Positions 35,481 to 43,771 of a stretch of 64,000 bases of DNA are shown one piece after another. The notes beneath the pieces are model-generated. The model saw only the letters and a list, made by a program, of their open reading frames with translations, was not told the DNA's origin and did no database searches. The translations under genes were made by a program, and so were the position numbers. Each line of letters begins with the position of its first letter. The stretch's first letter is position 1. The stretch is from an uncultured bacterium (lineage in GTDB: Bacteria > Planctomycetota > UBA1135 > GCA-002686595): contig CALJGV010000010.1 in the NCBI GenBank assembly GCA_938075305.1, forward strand, positions 124,001 through 188,000, given 5' to 3'.

Positions 35481-36791
35481 TCAGGCGTAGACGCCGCGGG
35501 CCGCTTCGGCCTCGGAGACCCGGCGCACCGCCATGATGTGGGTCGCTGCCCGGAGGGTGCAGTCGAACTCCCCCTGGATCTCCCGGACGCCGTCCCACGC
35601 CTCACGCATGTAGCGGCGCAGGCGCGCGGCCACGACCTCCTCCATCCAGGCGTAGCCCGTTCGGTTCTGGATCCACTCGAAGTAGGCGACGACCGCGCCG
35701 CCGCCGTTCGCGAGGATGTCGGGCACCACGGGGATCTCCCGGCGCACCAGGATCTTGTCCGCTCGGGGGCTGACCGGGCCGTGGGCGCCCTCGAGGATCA
35801 TGCGCGCCTGGACGAACTCCGCGTTGCGCGAATGGACCGCCATGGAGATGGCGCAGGGCGCGAGGACATCGCACGGGATCCGGAGGAACTCCTCCTCCGT
35901 CACTGCGGTGGCGCCGTCGACCGCCTCGGGGAGGCGACCGTGGGCGAAGCGATGCTTGAGGAGCGCCGGCACGTCCAGTCCGCCCGGGTCGTGCAGGGCC
36001 ACGTGAACGTCGGAGAGGCCGACCACCTTGTGGCCCTCCTCGTGGAGGATGCGGGCGAGGTTGCCGCCGACGACGCCGGCGCCCTGGATGACCACGGAGA
36101 GGCCCCCGGCGGGTCCCAGCCCGAAGTGAGCGGCGGCGAGCCGGAGGATCACGTGGAGGCCGCGGGCCACCGCGTCCTCCTGGTTGGCGCTGCCGCCCAT
36201 CTCGGGCGGCTTGCCAGTCACAGCCGAGTTGGCGGCGCCGTCGGTGTGCCCGGCGAGGGTGTCGAGGGCCCAGGCCATGAGGTCCGCGTCGTCGGCGAAC
36301 TCCGGGGCCAGCACGTCCCGGTCGGGGCCGATCGTCCCGATCAGGTTCGCGGTCCAGCGGCGCACGGCGCGCTCGAGCTCGGCGCGGCTCAGGAGGGTGC
36401 GGTCCGCCACGATCCCGCCGGCGGCGCCGCCGAAGGGGATGCCGAGCAGCGCGCACTTCCAGGTCATCCAGGCCGCGAGAGCACGCAGCTCCGTGATCTT
36501 GAGGTTGCCGTCCACCCGCAGGGGGCCGTGGAAGGGGCCCAGCCCGGCGTTGTGCTGGATCCGGTAGCCGTCGAAGAGCTGGATGGAGCCGTCGTCCATC
36601 TGGACGGGGACCGAGACCGCGATCTCACGGTCGGACTTGCGGAGGATCTTGTACTCCTGTTCGTCGAGGCCGATCCGTCTGGCGGCCTCGTCGAAGTTGG
36701 CCATCATCGTCCGGAAGGGGGTCTCCTCATCGAGCTGGGGCGTGCTCGGGAAGCCTCCCTCGTGGAGCTCGACGTCTTGCTCGGAAGCCAT
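35481..36791 (-). CDS. Glu/Leu/Phe/Val dehydrogenase paralogue lacking catalytic residues
   Basis: A 436-residue protein with the full GDH fold (N-terminal substrate domain, NAD-binding domain with VVIQGAGVVGGNLARIL, C-terminal helices YFEWIQNRTGY). Compared with the neighbouring canonical copy, key positions differ. The Lys of GPxKGG is His88 (GPFHGP), the catalytic Lys of GGGKGG is Ala124 (GGAAGG), and the catalytic Asp of APDMNT is Glu164 (APEFAD); Lys112 remains. This predicts an inactive or altered subunit rather than an active dehydrogenase. It is the downstream gene of a tandem pair with only 7 bp between them, so a hetero-oligomer with the active copy is plausible. Confidence 0.85.
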   Translation of the reverse strand: MASEQDVELHEGGFPSTPQLDEETPFRTMMANFDEAARRIGLDEQEYKILRKSDREIAVSVPVQMDDGSIQLFDGYRIQHNAGLGPFHGPLRVDGNLKITELRALAAWMTWKCALLGIPFGGAAGGIVADRTLLSRAELERAVRRWTANLIGTIGPDRDVLAPEFADDADLMAWALDTLAGHTDGAANSAVTGKPPEMGGSANQEDAVARGLHVILRLAAAHFGLGPAGGLSVVIQGAGVVGGNLARILHEEGHKVVGLSDVHVALHDPGGLDVPALLKHRFAHGRLPEAVDGATAVTEEEFLRIPCDVLAPCAISMAVHSRNAEFVQARMILEGAHGPVSPRADKILVRREIPVVPDILANGGGAVVAYFEWIQNRTGYAWMEEVVAARLRRYMREAWDGVREIQGEFDCTLRAATHIMAVRRVSEAEAARGVYA

Positions 36792-36798
36792 GGCGCCC

Positions 36799-38085
36799 TC
36801 AGGAGAAGAGACCGCGCATCCGGTAGACGGACGCGACTCGATCGATCGAGAGGATGTAGGCGGCGGTCCGGAGGTCCACGCCGAACTTCTCTGAGGTCTG
36901 CCGGACCTCGGAGAAGGCCTGCACCATGATCTGCTCGAGGCGGGAGTTGACGATCTCCTCCGTCCAGAAGTAGCCCATGCGGTCCTGGACCCACTCGAAG
37001 TAGCTGACGGTCACGCCGCCGGCGTTCGCGAGGATGTCGGGGACGATGGTCACCCCGCGCTTGGAGAGCGCCTCGGAGGCGGCCGCGGTGGTGGGGCCGT
37101 TGGCGCCCTCCACGATCAGCCGTGCCTTGATCCGGTCCACGTTCTCCGTGGTGATCTGGTTCTCCGTGGCGGCGGGGACCAGCAGCTCGCAGTCGAGCTC
37201 GAGCTGTGCCTTGCCCTCGGTGAAGTAGTCCGCGCCGTCGAACCCCTCGAGGGTCCGCTTCTCGCGCAGGTGGTTGAGGACGGCCGGCATGTCGAGCCCG
37301 CGCTCGTTGACGATGTAGCCATACATGTCGCTGATGGACGTGATGCGGTAGCCCTCGCGATGGAGGAGCATGGCACCGAGGCCGCCCACGTTGCCGGCGC
37401 CCTGGACGACCACGCGGGTGTCCTCGGGGCGCAGGCCGATCATCTTCAGCGCCTCGTTGGCGGAGATCATCACGCCTCGGCCCGTGGCCTCCCGGCGCCC
37501 GCGGGACCCGCCGATGGACAGGGGCTTGCCCGTCACGACGGCGGTCGACGTCTTGCGCTCGTGCATGGAGTACGTGTCCATGATCCACGCCATCGTCTGC
37601 TCGTTCGTGTTCATGTCCGGGGCGGGCACGTCACGGTCGGGGCCGATGATGTCGAGGATGGCGGTGGTGTAGCGACGGGTGAGCCGCTCCTGCTCTCCGA
37701 TCGACATGTTGCGGGGGTCGCAGATCACGCCGCCTTTTCCGCCGCCGAAGGGGACGTTCACCACGGAGCATTTCCAGGTCATCCAGGCCGCCAGCGCGCG
37801 CACCTCGTCGATGTCCACGTCCGGGCTGAAGCGGATGCCGCCCTTGCTCGGTCCCCGGAGCGTGTTGTGCTGCACGCGATGCCCCGTGAAGACCTGCACT
37901 GACCCGTCGTCCATCAGGACGGGGACGTTGACCGTGAGCTCACGGTCCGGCATCGATAGGACCTTCCTGACGCCTTGCTCGAGACCAAGGTGGTCGGCGG
38001 CAGTATCGAACCCCTTCTGCATGGACAGGAAGGGATTGAACTCGTCGTTGTGCGCGTGCGTCGCGACGGCGGAACCGGAAGACAT
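36799..38085 (-). CDS. Glutamate dehydrogenase (Glu/Leu/Phe/Val dehydrogenase family)
   Basis: A 428-residue protein from the ATG at 38085; the frame is open further upstream but the added residues are not GDH-like. It reversibly deaminates glutamate to 2-oxoglutarate. Canonical residues are present: [12 protein letters not shown] with Lys81, WMTWK with Lys105, PFGGGKGGV with catalytic Lys117 and PAPDMNT with Asp157. The NAD(P) motif is [16 protein letters not shown]; the acidic or basic residue setting coenzyme preference was not resolved. It leads a two-gene operon with the degenerate paralogue. The upstream 237 bp separate it from the divergent LPS kinase gene. Confidence 0.93.
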   Translation of the reverse strand: MSSGSAVATHAHNDEFNPFLSMQKGFDTAADHLGLEQGVRKVLSMPDRELTVNVPVLMDDGSVQVFTGHRVQHNTLRGPSKGGIRFSPDVDIDEVRALAAWMTWKCSVVNVPFGGGKGGVICDPRNMSIGEQERLTRRYTTAILDIIGPDRDVPAPDMNTNEQTMAWIMDTYSMHERKTSTAVVTGKPLSIGGSRGRREATGRGVMISANEALKMIGLRPEDTRVVVQGAGNVGGLGAMLLHREGYRITSISDMYGYIVNERGLDMPAVLNHLREKRTLEGFDGADYFTEGKAQLELDCELLVPAATENQITTENVDRIKARLIVEGANGPTTAAASEALSKRGVTIVPDILANAGGVTVSYFEWVQDRMGYFWTEEIVNSRLEQIMVQAFSEVRQTSEKFGVDLRTAAYILSIDRVASVYRMRGLFS

Positions 38086-38322
38086 GGACGCAGGCGGGTC
38101 GGAGGACGCTTGGCGGCTCGCGACCCTTGGATGGGGAGAGGTTCTGATCGGGAGGGGATCAGCCAGCGGCACGGCCATCGTTGGATGGGGGGAGCGCCAA
38201 GGGCTCGTCGCCATTCGAGCGATCATGGAGGAGCCGTGGAACCCTATACCTCAGAAATTGAGCGGCACTCGATATGGGAGTTCCGGTTGACGGGCTGCGC
38301 CCTCTCCGGCTCCGATGAAGCC

Positions 38323-39183
38323 ATGGCCTCCCGCCCCGATCCGATCCCGCTCACCGACGACCTCCAGGTGGTCGAGTGGGAGGCCTCCTTGGGCTCCCAT
38401 TCGGCGGGGCGCTGGACGAGGGCGGAGCTTGCCTCGGCGATGGGGGCCGAGCCGACGACGACCTGGCGTTCGATCCCGGGACGGGTCACCTTCCCCTGGC
38501 CCCAGGCCCCGACCCCCTCCCCATCATCGGCCCGGGTCGTGATCAAGCGGTTCGATCGCGCGCAGGGCTGGCTCGGCCGCCGCTCGCCGGATCCCGCCCG
38601 GGCGGAGTACGAGGCCCTCGTGGCCCTCTGCGGGCTGGGGATCCCGGTTCCCCAGCCGATCCTCCACGCCCGCAGCCCCCGGCTGGGGCGCTCCATGGTG
38701 CTCATGGAGGAGGTGCCTCACCGGCGCTCCCTGCGCCAGGCCATTGCCGCGGACGCCGATCCCGTCCATCGCGCGCGGGCCGAGGCCCTTCGGCTCGCGG
38801 AGCTCGCTGCTCGCCTCCACGGCGCCGGCTGGTACCACCGGGACCTTTACCTCCAGCACCTGGTCGAGCGGGAGGGGGACGGCGAGCTCGTTCTCCTGGA
38901 CCTGGGGCGGGCCCGGTGGGGGCGGCGGCCCAGGGCACGGTGGTTCCAGAAGGACCTCTCGGCCCTCCATCTCTCGGGGGCGGAGGACTACCGGGAGGCG
39001 CTGCTCGGGGAGTTGCTGCCGGAGTATTTCCGCCTGCGGGGGCTGTCCTCAGCGGCCCTCCCCGCGTGGGAGCGGGCCATCCGCCGTCGATCTGCCCGGG
39101 TTCTCGCCCGGCACCCCCGGCACGTGGACACCGGGACGCGCGAGGGAGCCGACCGGGATCCTGACGGGTCGCCGCTCGGCTAG
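38323..39183 (+). CDS. LPS core kinase, KdkA/WaaP family
   Basis: A protein of about 286 residues from the ATG at 38323. An in-frame TTG at 38287 lies 8 nt after a TATGGG hexamer and would add 12 residues, so the start is uncertain. It has a protein-kinase-like fold: VVIKRFDR supplies the ATP-binding Lys, MVLMEEVPHRRSLRQAI the hinge, WYHRDLYLQHLV the catalytic loop and VLLDLGRARWGRRP the metal Asp. This matches the Kdo kinase (KdkA) and WaaP heptose kinases that phosphorylate the LPS inner core, consistent with kdsA and hldE in the same window. The acceptor sugar is not decidable. Confidence 0.82.
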   Translation: MASRPDPIPLTDDLQVVEWEASLGSHSAGRWTRAELASAMGAEPTTTWRSIPGRVTFPWPQAPTPSPSSARVVIKRFDRAQGWLGRRSPDPARAEYEALVALCGLGIPVPQPILHARSPRLGRSMVLMEEVPHRRSLRQAIAADADPVHRARAEALRLAELAARLHGAGWYHRDLYLQHLVEREGDGELVLLDLGRARWGRRPRARWFQKDLSALHLSGAEDYREALLGELLPEYFRLRGLSSAALPAWERAIRRRSARVLARHPRHVDTGTREGADRDPDGSPLG

Positions 39184-39201
39184 CTCCGCCACCGTCTCCC
39201 T

Positions 39202-39218
39202 CCCCGGGTTCCCCGGGG
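39202..39218. terminator. Hairpin between convergent genes
   Basis: CCCCGG-GTTCC-CCGGGG, a perfect 6-bp stem, fills the 37-bp gap between the LPS kinase stop and the DUF1080 stop. No T-tract on either side; a bidirectional terminator is inferred. Confidence 0.4.
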
Positions 39219-39220
39219 GC

Positions 39221-40015
39221 TCAACGAGCCAGCTCGAGCGGGCGGACCCAGATGTTCCGGAAGGCGACCGGGTTGCCGTGGTCCTGGAGTTGGATCGGTC
39301 CCTTGGGGCCGTGGGCCGAGTACTTGGCGAGCGCCCGGTGTCCGGTGGCGCCGTCCATGGCCCGGCCGTGATGAACACAGACGCCGTTCAGGAAGACCGT
39401 CGCCATGGCGGGGGACTGAAGCTCGCCAGCGTCCGTGAAGCGCGGGGCTTTGAAGCAGATGTCATAGGACTGCCACTCGCCCGCGGGCCGGCAGGCGTTG
39501 ACCATCGGCGGCTCCTGGCCGTAGAGGGCCGAGGTCATCCCGTCCGGGTAGGTCTGGTTCCCGTAGCAATCGAGGACCTGGATCTCGTAGCGGCCGAAGA
39601 AGAACACCCCCGAGTTTCCGCGGCCCTGACCTCCGGGGCCCTTGGCGTCACCGTAGGTGGGGGCCTTCCACTCGAGGTGGAGCTGGCAGTCCCCGAACTC
39701 GTCCTTGCTCCGGATAGCGCCCTTGCCGTTCACGACCATGGCGCCATCTTCGAGCTTCCACGGGCCGCCGGACCAACGGTCGGTGGACGTCCCGTCGAAG
39801 AGGATCACCGCGTCGCTGGGGGCCGTTGCGGCAACTCCCGCGGCGCCGGGGTTGACGACCCTGGGTTGCGGTCGGAGCCCGTCGTGCACGTGCCACTTGG
39901 TGCCGGGCAGGACGGGCGTGTCCTGGTAGCCGAGCATGTCGTCCTGGGCCTGGATCGCGAAGAAGGTGGTCGCGGAGGCGACCAGTGCCGTGAGGGCCTT
40001 GGAGCAGTGCAGCAT
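39221..40015 (-). CDS. Secreted DUF1080 (3-keto-disaccharide hydrolase-like) protein
   Basis: A 264-residue protein from the ATG at 40015, chosen for the signal peptide (HCSKALTALVASATTFFAIQ, then AQ). DUF1080 is a concanavalin-like beta-sandwich; recognised blocks are VILFDGTSTDRWSGG, GDCQLHLEWKAP, GNSGVFFFGRYEIQVLD and NPVAFRNIWVRPL. Members hydrolyse 3-keto-glucosides or related sugars, or act as carbohydrate-binding domains, and the family is strongly expanded in Planctomycetota. It would act in the periplasm or outside the cell. It is divergent from the enoyl-CoA hydratase gene by 134 bp. Confidence 0.85.
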   Translation of the reverse strand: MLHCSKALTALVASATTFFAIQAQDDMLGYQDTPVLPGTKWHVHDGLRPQPRVVNPGAAGVAATAPSDAVILFDGTSTDRWSGGPWKLEDGAMVVNGKGAIRSKDEFGDCQLHLEWKAPTYGDAKGPGGQGRGNSGVFFFGRYEIQVLDCYGNQTYPDGMTSALYGQEPPMVNACRPAGEWQSYDICFKAPRFTDAGELQSPAMATVFLNGVCVHHGRAMDGATGHRALAKYSAHGPKGPIQLQDHGNPVAFRNIWVRPLELAR

Positions 40016-40149
40016 GGGGAGGGCGCCGGGGGCGTGGTGAATCCTTGGGAGTGAGCGTCGCCGGGAAGGGGACTCGCCTATCCTCTGCAACGCGCCGGCA
40101 TCCGCAAGGCGTAGTTCCCAAGGACTCTCGCGACGCCAGACGACCACCT

Positions 40150-41004
40150 ATGACCCAGGCAAGCTCCCAGGCCTCCCCCTCCGGAGGCTCCGTGGCCGAT
40201 CAGTTCCCCACCGATGTGCCCGTCGAGCCGGGGCTCGTCTCCATGACCCGGGAGGGGGACCTGGTCCGCCTCTGCATCGAGCGCCCCGACGTCCTGAACT
40301 GCCTCTCCTTCCCGACGCTCCGGCGGTTCCGGACGCTGCTGGAGGAACTCAAGGGGGACCTCTCGATCCGCTGCATCATGATCACCGGCGCCGGGGAGCG
40401 GGCCTTCTGCGCCGGCGCGGACCTCAAGGAGCGCAAGACCATGCCCGCCGAGCGGGTGCCGGACTTCGTGCGGAACATCCGCGGGCTCATGGATGACGTG
40501 GCGGCGATGCCGCAGCCCACGGTCGCCGTCGTCCAGGGCTTCGCTTTCGGTGGGGGCACGGAGCTGATGCTGGCGTGCGACCTCCGAGTGGCCGCAGAGG
40601 AGGCCATGTTTGGGCTGACCGAGACGACCCTGGCCATCATCCCCGGCGCCGGCGGCACCCAGCGCCTGCCCCGGCTCATCGGGGCCAGCCGCGCCAAGGA
40701 CCTCATCCTCACCGGTCGAAAGATCGGCGCCGCCGAGGCGGAGCGCATCGGGCTGGTGAACCGGATCGCAGCTCGGGAGTCGCTGGATGACGCCGCGCGC
40801 GAGCTCGCCGCGACGATCGCCGCCAACGGCCCCGTCGCGGTGCGAGCGGCGAAGGAGGCCATCGACGTGGGCACCGAGGCCCCCATCGGGGAGGGGCTGG
40901 AGATCGAGGCTCGCTGCTACGAGAAGGTCCTCCCGACCACGGACCGGCTCGAGGCGCTCGCTGCCTTCGCCGAGAAGCGCAAGCCCGAGTACAGGGGAGA
41001 GTGA
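40150..41004 (+). CDS. Enoyl-CoA hydratase/isomerase family protein
   Basis: A 284-residue crotonase-fold protein from the ATG at 40150. The oxyanion-hole segments are AFCAGADLKERK and FAFGGGTELMLACDLRVA; the two catalytic glutamates of a true hydratase are present (Glu in GGGTELML and Glu in GLTETTLAIIPGAGGTQRLP). The PGAGGTQRLPR block and overall length resemble methylglutaconyl-CoA hydratase (AUH) and short-chain enoyl-CoA hydratases. Its CoA substrate is not determinable. The first 35 residues are a hydrophilic extension. It is monocistronic and ends in a strong hairpin. Confidence 0.9.
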   Translation: MTQASSQASPSGGSVADQFPTDVPVEPGLVSMTREGDLVRLCIERPDVLNCLSFPTLRRFRTLLEELKGDLSIRCIMITGAGERAFCAGADLKERKTMPAERVPDFVRNIRGLMDDVAAMPQPTVAVVQGFAFGGGTELMLACDLRVAAEEAMFGLTETTLAIIPGAGGTQRLPRLIGASRAKDLILTGRKIGAAEAERIGLVNRIAARESLDDAARELAATIAANGPVAVRAAKEAIDVGTEAPIGEGLEIEARCYEKVLPTTDRLEALAAFAEKRKPEYRGE

Positions 41005-41008
41005 GCTT

Positions 41009-41033
41009 CGAGGGGGCCCTCCGGGCTCCCTCG
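41009..41033. terminator. Bidirectional hairpin between enoyl-CoA hydratase and YkgJ genes
   Basis: An 11-pair stem (one G-U) with a TCC loop: CGAGGGGGCCC pairs with GGGCTCCCTCG. It starts 5 bp after one stop and ends 6 bp before the other, convergent, stop. No T-tract. Confidence 0.55.
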
Positions 41034-41039
41034 CGGCGC

Positions 41040-41516
41040 TCAGGCCGGGTCTGCGGCCGACCCGGGCTCCAGGCCGCTCCAGCGCTCCATCCGGTCCTCG
41101 TACCAGTCCTCCGTGGCCTTGGCGATCGCGTCCACGACGTCGGCTCCGTGGAGCGCGCCGTCCCGGGATCCCGGGCAGGTGGCGTTGACCTCCTCGGTCC
41201 ACGTCTTCTGGTCGAGGTTGATGTCCCAGAACGGCCAGGTGCGGCACTGGACGGGCCTTACGGGGTAGACCTTGCACCGGCCGGCGTCGTCCAGGAACTG
41301 GCACTGGGGGAGGCCCGGGAGCAGGCTGATCCAGCCGTCCTCCACGCGAACCTGGGTCCGGACGAACTCCACCGGGTCCATCTCCAGGTGCCGGGCGATG
41401 GCCGTGACCTCCTCCTCGCGCAGGTAGACGTGGCTATACTCTCCGCGGCTCTTGCAGCAGTTGCCACAGGCCGTGCAGGTGAAGGGCAGGCCCTCTTCGT
41501 ACCACCGCTCGCTCAT
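41040..41516 (-). CDS. YkgJ-type zinc/iron-chelating cysteine-cluster protein
   Basis: A 158-residue protein from the ATG at 41516. The cysteine cluster is CTACGNCCK near residue 14, then CQFLDDAGRCKVYPVRPVQC and CPGS, which together form the CxxCGxCC...C...C...C pattern of the YkgJ/UPF0153 family, presumed to bind a metal or Fe-S cluster. Function is unknown in general. The segment RPVQCRTWPFWDINL is the most conserved part. A TAGAGT hexamer ends 7 nt before the ATG. Confidence 0.85.
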   Translation of the reverse strand: MSERWYEEGLPFTCTACGNCCKSRGEYSHVYLREEEVTAIARHLEMDPVEFVRTQVRVEDGWISLLPGLPQCQFLDDAGRCKVYPVRPVQCRTWPFWDINLDQKTWTEEVNATCPGSRDGALHGADVVDAIAKATEDWYEDRMERWSGLEPGSAADPA

Positions 41517-41523
41517 GAGAGAC

Positions 41524-41529
41524 ACTCTA
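41524..41529 (-). promoter_or_regulatory. -10-like hexamer of ykgJ-type gene, leaderless spacing
   Basis: TAGAGT on the minus strand, 7 nt before the ATG. A TTGTGG hexamer lies exactly 17 nt upstream of it, making this the one leaderless candidate with a plausible -35 box. Confidence 0.55.
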
Positions 41530-41545
41530 GGGTGCCGGCCCCTAG
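41527..41545. promoter_or_regulatory. Palindrome overlapping the ykgJ promoter
   Basis: CTAGGG-N7-CCCTAG is a perfect 6-bp inverted repeat. Its left arm overlaps the TAGAGT hexamer of the minus-strand gene, a position suited to a repressor operator in the 192-bp divergent gap before the sigma54 activator gene. Confidence 0.4.
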
Positions 41546-41708
41546 GCCACAAGTGCATGTTGGGTAGCGCCTTAGGGTCGAGGCCGGCTGGTCGTGTGCG
41601 ATTTTCGAACGGTAAGGCGGGGACCGGAGCGTGCCTGTGCGGTATCGCTCTTCGAGGCCGCCGGCCTGGACCCCCAGTCCCGCTCACCGATCCGGCGGCC
41701 ACGGTGCC

Positions 41709-43748
41709 ATGAACATGCGATTGACGGTCGTCGAAGACGGTGTCCGGGCGGAGCTCGCCCTGGACAAGCCTGCCCTCACTGTGGGGCGGTCGGTGGACAA
41801 TGACATCCGCCTGAAGAGCTCCCGGGTGTCCCGCCACCACACGCGGATCGAGCTGATCGAGGGGGCGCCCTGGATCATCGACCTCGGCTCCGCCAACGGG
41901 ACGCTGGTGAACGGGCAGCGGGTGGACCGCCAGCAGGTCGGGCTCGGGGACCGCATCTGCGTCGGGGGCGTGGACCTGGTGCTGGAGCCCGATGAGACCG
42001 GGGCCGCCGCGACCATGGGGGGCTCCGAGACGATGACCGGGGCAGGGTCCCGGGAGCGAGAGACGCTGCGCGCCTTCGCGAGCATCACGAGGGAGCTGAG
42101 CAGCGAGGTGGAGCTGCCCAGGCTGCTGCGGCTCCTGGTTGACTCCGCGGTCGCCCTCGTGGGCGCAGAGAGGGGCTTCGTGCTCCTCGAAGAGGACTCC
42201 CCGGGCATCGGCCGCGCGAGCGGGGCCCTCGACGTGAACAAGATGACCGTGAGCATCGCCAGGAACTTCGACCAATCGGACATCGTCGTCCCGCGGTCAC
42301 GGCTCTCCATGGGGATCGCCGGGCGCGCGGCCTCCACGGGTCGCCCGGTGCTGTCGGTCAACGCCAGCGAGGACGACCGCTTCGACGGGATGGCCAGCGT
42401 CGAGCACCTGCGGCTGCGCTCGGTCATGTGCCTCCCGATCTTCCTCGACGGCAGCGCCATCGGGGTGCTCTACGTGGACAACCGGCTCCAGCGGGGGGCC
42501 TTCGGCGCCGATGACCTCGAGCTCATGGAACTCTTCAGCGGCCAGGCCTCGTGCGCCCTCAAGAACGCGCGGCTCGTGGCGTCGCTCCGGGAGCAGAACC
42601 GGACCATGGAGGCGTCTGCCAAGCAGATCGAACGCCTGAACGAGCAGCTCGGCCGCAAGGTCCGCGACCAGGGGAACGAGCTGGCCGTGGTCCGCAAGGA
42701 GCTCGACCGGGAGCGCAGCCGCTACGACTACGGGCAGATGGTGGGGGCCTCGGACGCGATGACGGCCGTCTTCCAGACCCTCGACCGGGTCGTGGAGTCG
42801 GACCTCCCCGTCTTGATTCACGGGGAGAGTGGGACCGGGAAGGAGCTCATCGCGAGGGCGATCCACCGCAACGGCTCCCGCCGGGAGAAGCCCTTCGTGA
42901 CGGAGAACTGCGCCGCGCTCCCGGACACCCTGCTCGAGTCCGAGCTCTTCGGGCACGCGAGGGGGGCCTTCACCGGCGCCTACCGAGCCAAGAAGGGCCT
43001 CCTCGAGCAGGCCGACGGCGGCACCCTCTTCCTCGACGAGATCGGGGACATGAGCCCCGAGATGCAGAAGAAGCTCCTGCGGGTCCTGCAGGAGGGCGAG
43101 TTCCGCGTGCTCGGCTCGGATCGGACCGTGCGCGTGGACGTCCGCATCCTCACCGCGAGCCACCGCAACCTGGAGGAGATGGTCCGCGAGGGGACGTTCC
43201 GTGAGGACCTCTTCTATCGGGTCGCGGTCCTGAGCGTGGACCTGCCGGCGCTCCGGGATCGCCGCGACGACATCCCGCTCTTGGCCGAGCACCTGCTGCT
43301 GCGGGCGGCGAGGGAGGCCGGCCGTGAGGTCCCCTCCCTGCCCCATGACGTCGTCGCCGTGCTCTGCAGCCACGACTGGCCTGGCAACGTGCGGGAGCTC
43401 GAGAACGAGATGCGCCGGCTCCTCGTGGTGGCGGACGAGCAGATCCGGGTGGAGCACCTCTCACGGTCGGTGGTCGAGGGCTACGGTCGAACCTCAAGCC
43501 CCGCAGCCGCAGGCGCGGTGCTCGAGGCGGGCGACATTCGCTCGGCCGTCGCGGACCTGGAGCGTCGCTCGATCGAGGCCGCCCTCGCCCAGGCGGGAGG
43601 GAACAAGAGCAAGGCGGCCACCGCGCTGGGGATCAGCCGTTTCGCGCTCCAGCGCAAGCTCGACAAGTACGGTATCGGGAAGACGCGTCGCCGCGGAGGC
43701 ACCAAGGGCGCGAGCGAAGACGAGCCAGAGGACGGCGGAGACGCCTGA
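41709..43748 (+). CDS. Sigma54-dependent activator with FHA and GAF domains
   Basis: A 679-residue protein from the ATG at 41709. The N-terminal FHA domain (residues ~1-95) has TVGRSVDNDIRLKSSRVSRHH and SANGTLVNG, a phosphothreonine-binding fold. A GAF domain follows (~120-295), then a coiled coil (~300-345). The AAA+ domain (~350-590) has Walker A GESGTGKE, the sigma54-contacting GAFTGA loop, LFLDEIGDM and FREDLFYRV. A C-terminal Fis-type helix-turn-helix ends in GGNKSKAATALGISRFALQR. It activates sigma54 promoters, probably in response to phosphorylation read by FHA and a ligand read by GAF. The Ser/Thr kinase gene starts 23 bp downstream. Confidence 0.95.
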   Translation: MNMRLTVVEDGVRAELALDKPALTVGRSVDNDIRLKSSRVSRHHTRIELIEGAPWIIDLGSANGTLVNGQRVDRQQVGLGDRICVGGVDLVLEPDETGAAATMGGSETMTGAGSRERETLRAFASITRELSSEVELPRLLRLLVDSAVALVGAERGFVLLEEDSPGIGRASGALDVNKMTVSIARNFDQSDIVVPRSRLSMGIAGRAASTGRPVLSVNASEDDRFDGMASVEHLRLRSVMCLPIFLDGSAIGVLYVDNRLQRGAFGADDLELMELFSGQASCALKNARLVASLREQNRTMEASAKQIERLNEQLGRKVRDQGNELAVVRKELDRERSRYDYGQMVGASDAMTAVFQTLDRVVESDLPVLIHGESGTGKELIARAIHRNGSRREKPFVTENCAALPDTLLESELFGHARGAFTGAYRAKKGLLEQADGGTLFLDEIGDMSPEMQKKLLRVLQEGEFRVLGSDRTVRVDVRILTASHRNLEEMVREGTFREDLFYRVAVLSVDLPALRDRRDDIPLLAEHLLLRAAREAGREVPSLPHDVVAVLCSHDWPGNVRELENEMRRLLVVADEQIRVEHLSRSVVEGYGRTSSPAAAGAVLEAGDIRSAVADLERRSIEAALAQAGGNKSKAATALGISRFALQRKLDKYGIGKTRRRGGTKGASEDEPEDGGDA

Positions 43749-43771
43749 GTCGAGCGCCCCCGGCGCCTCCC

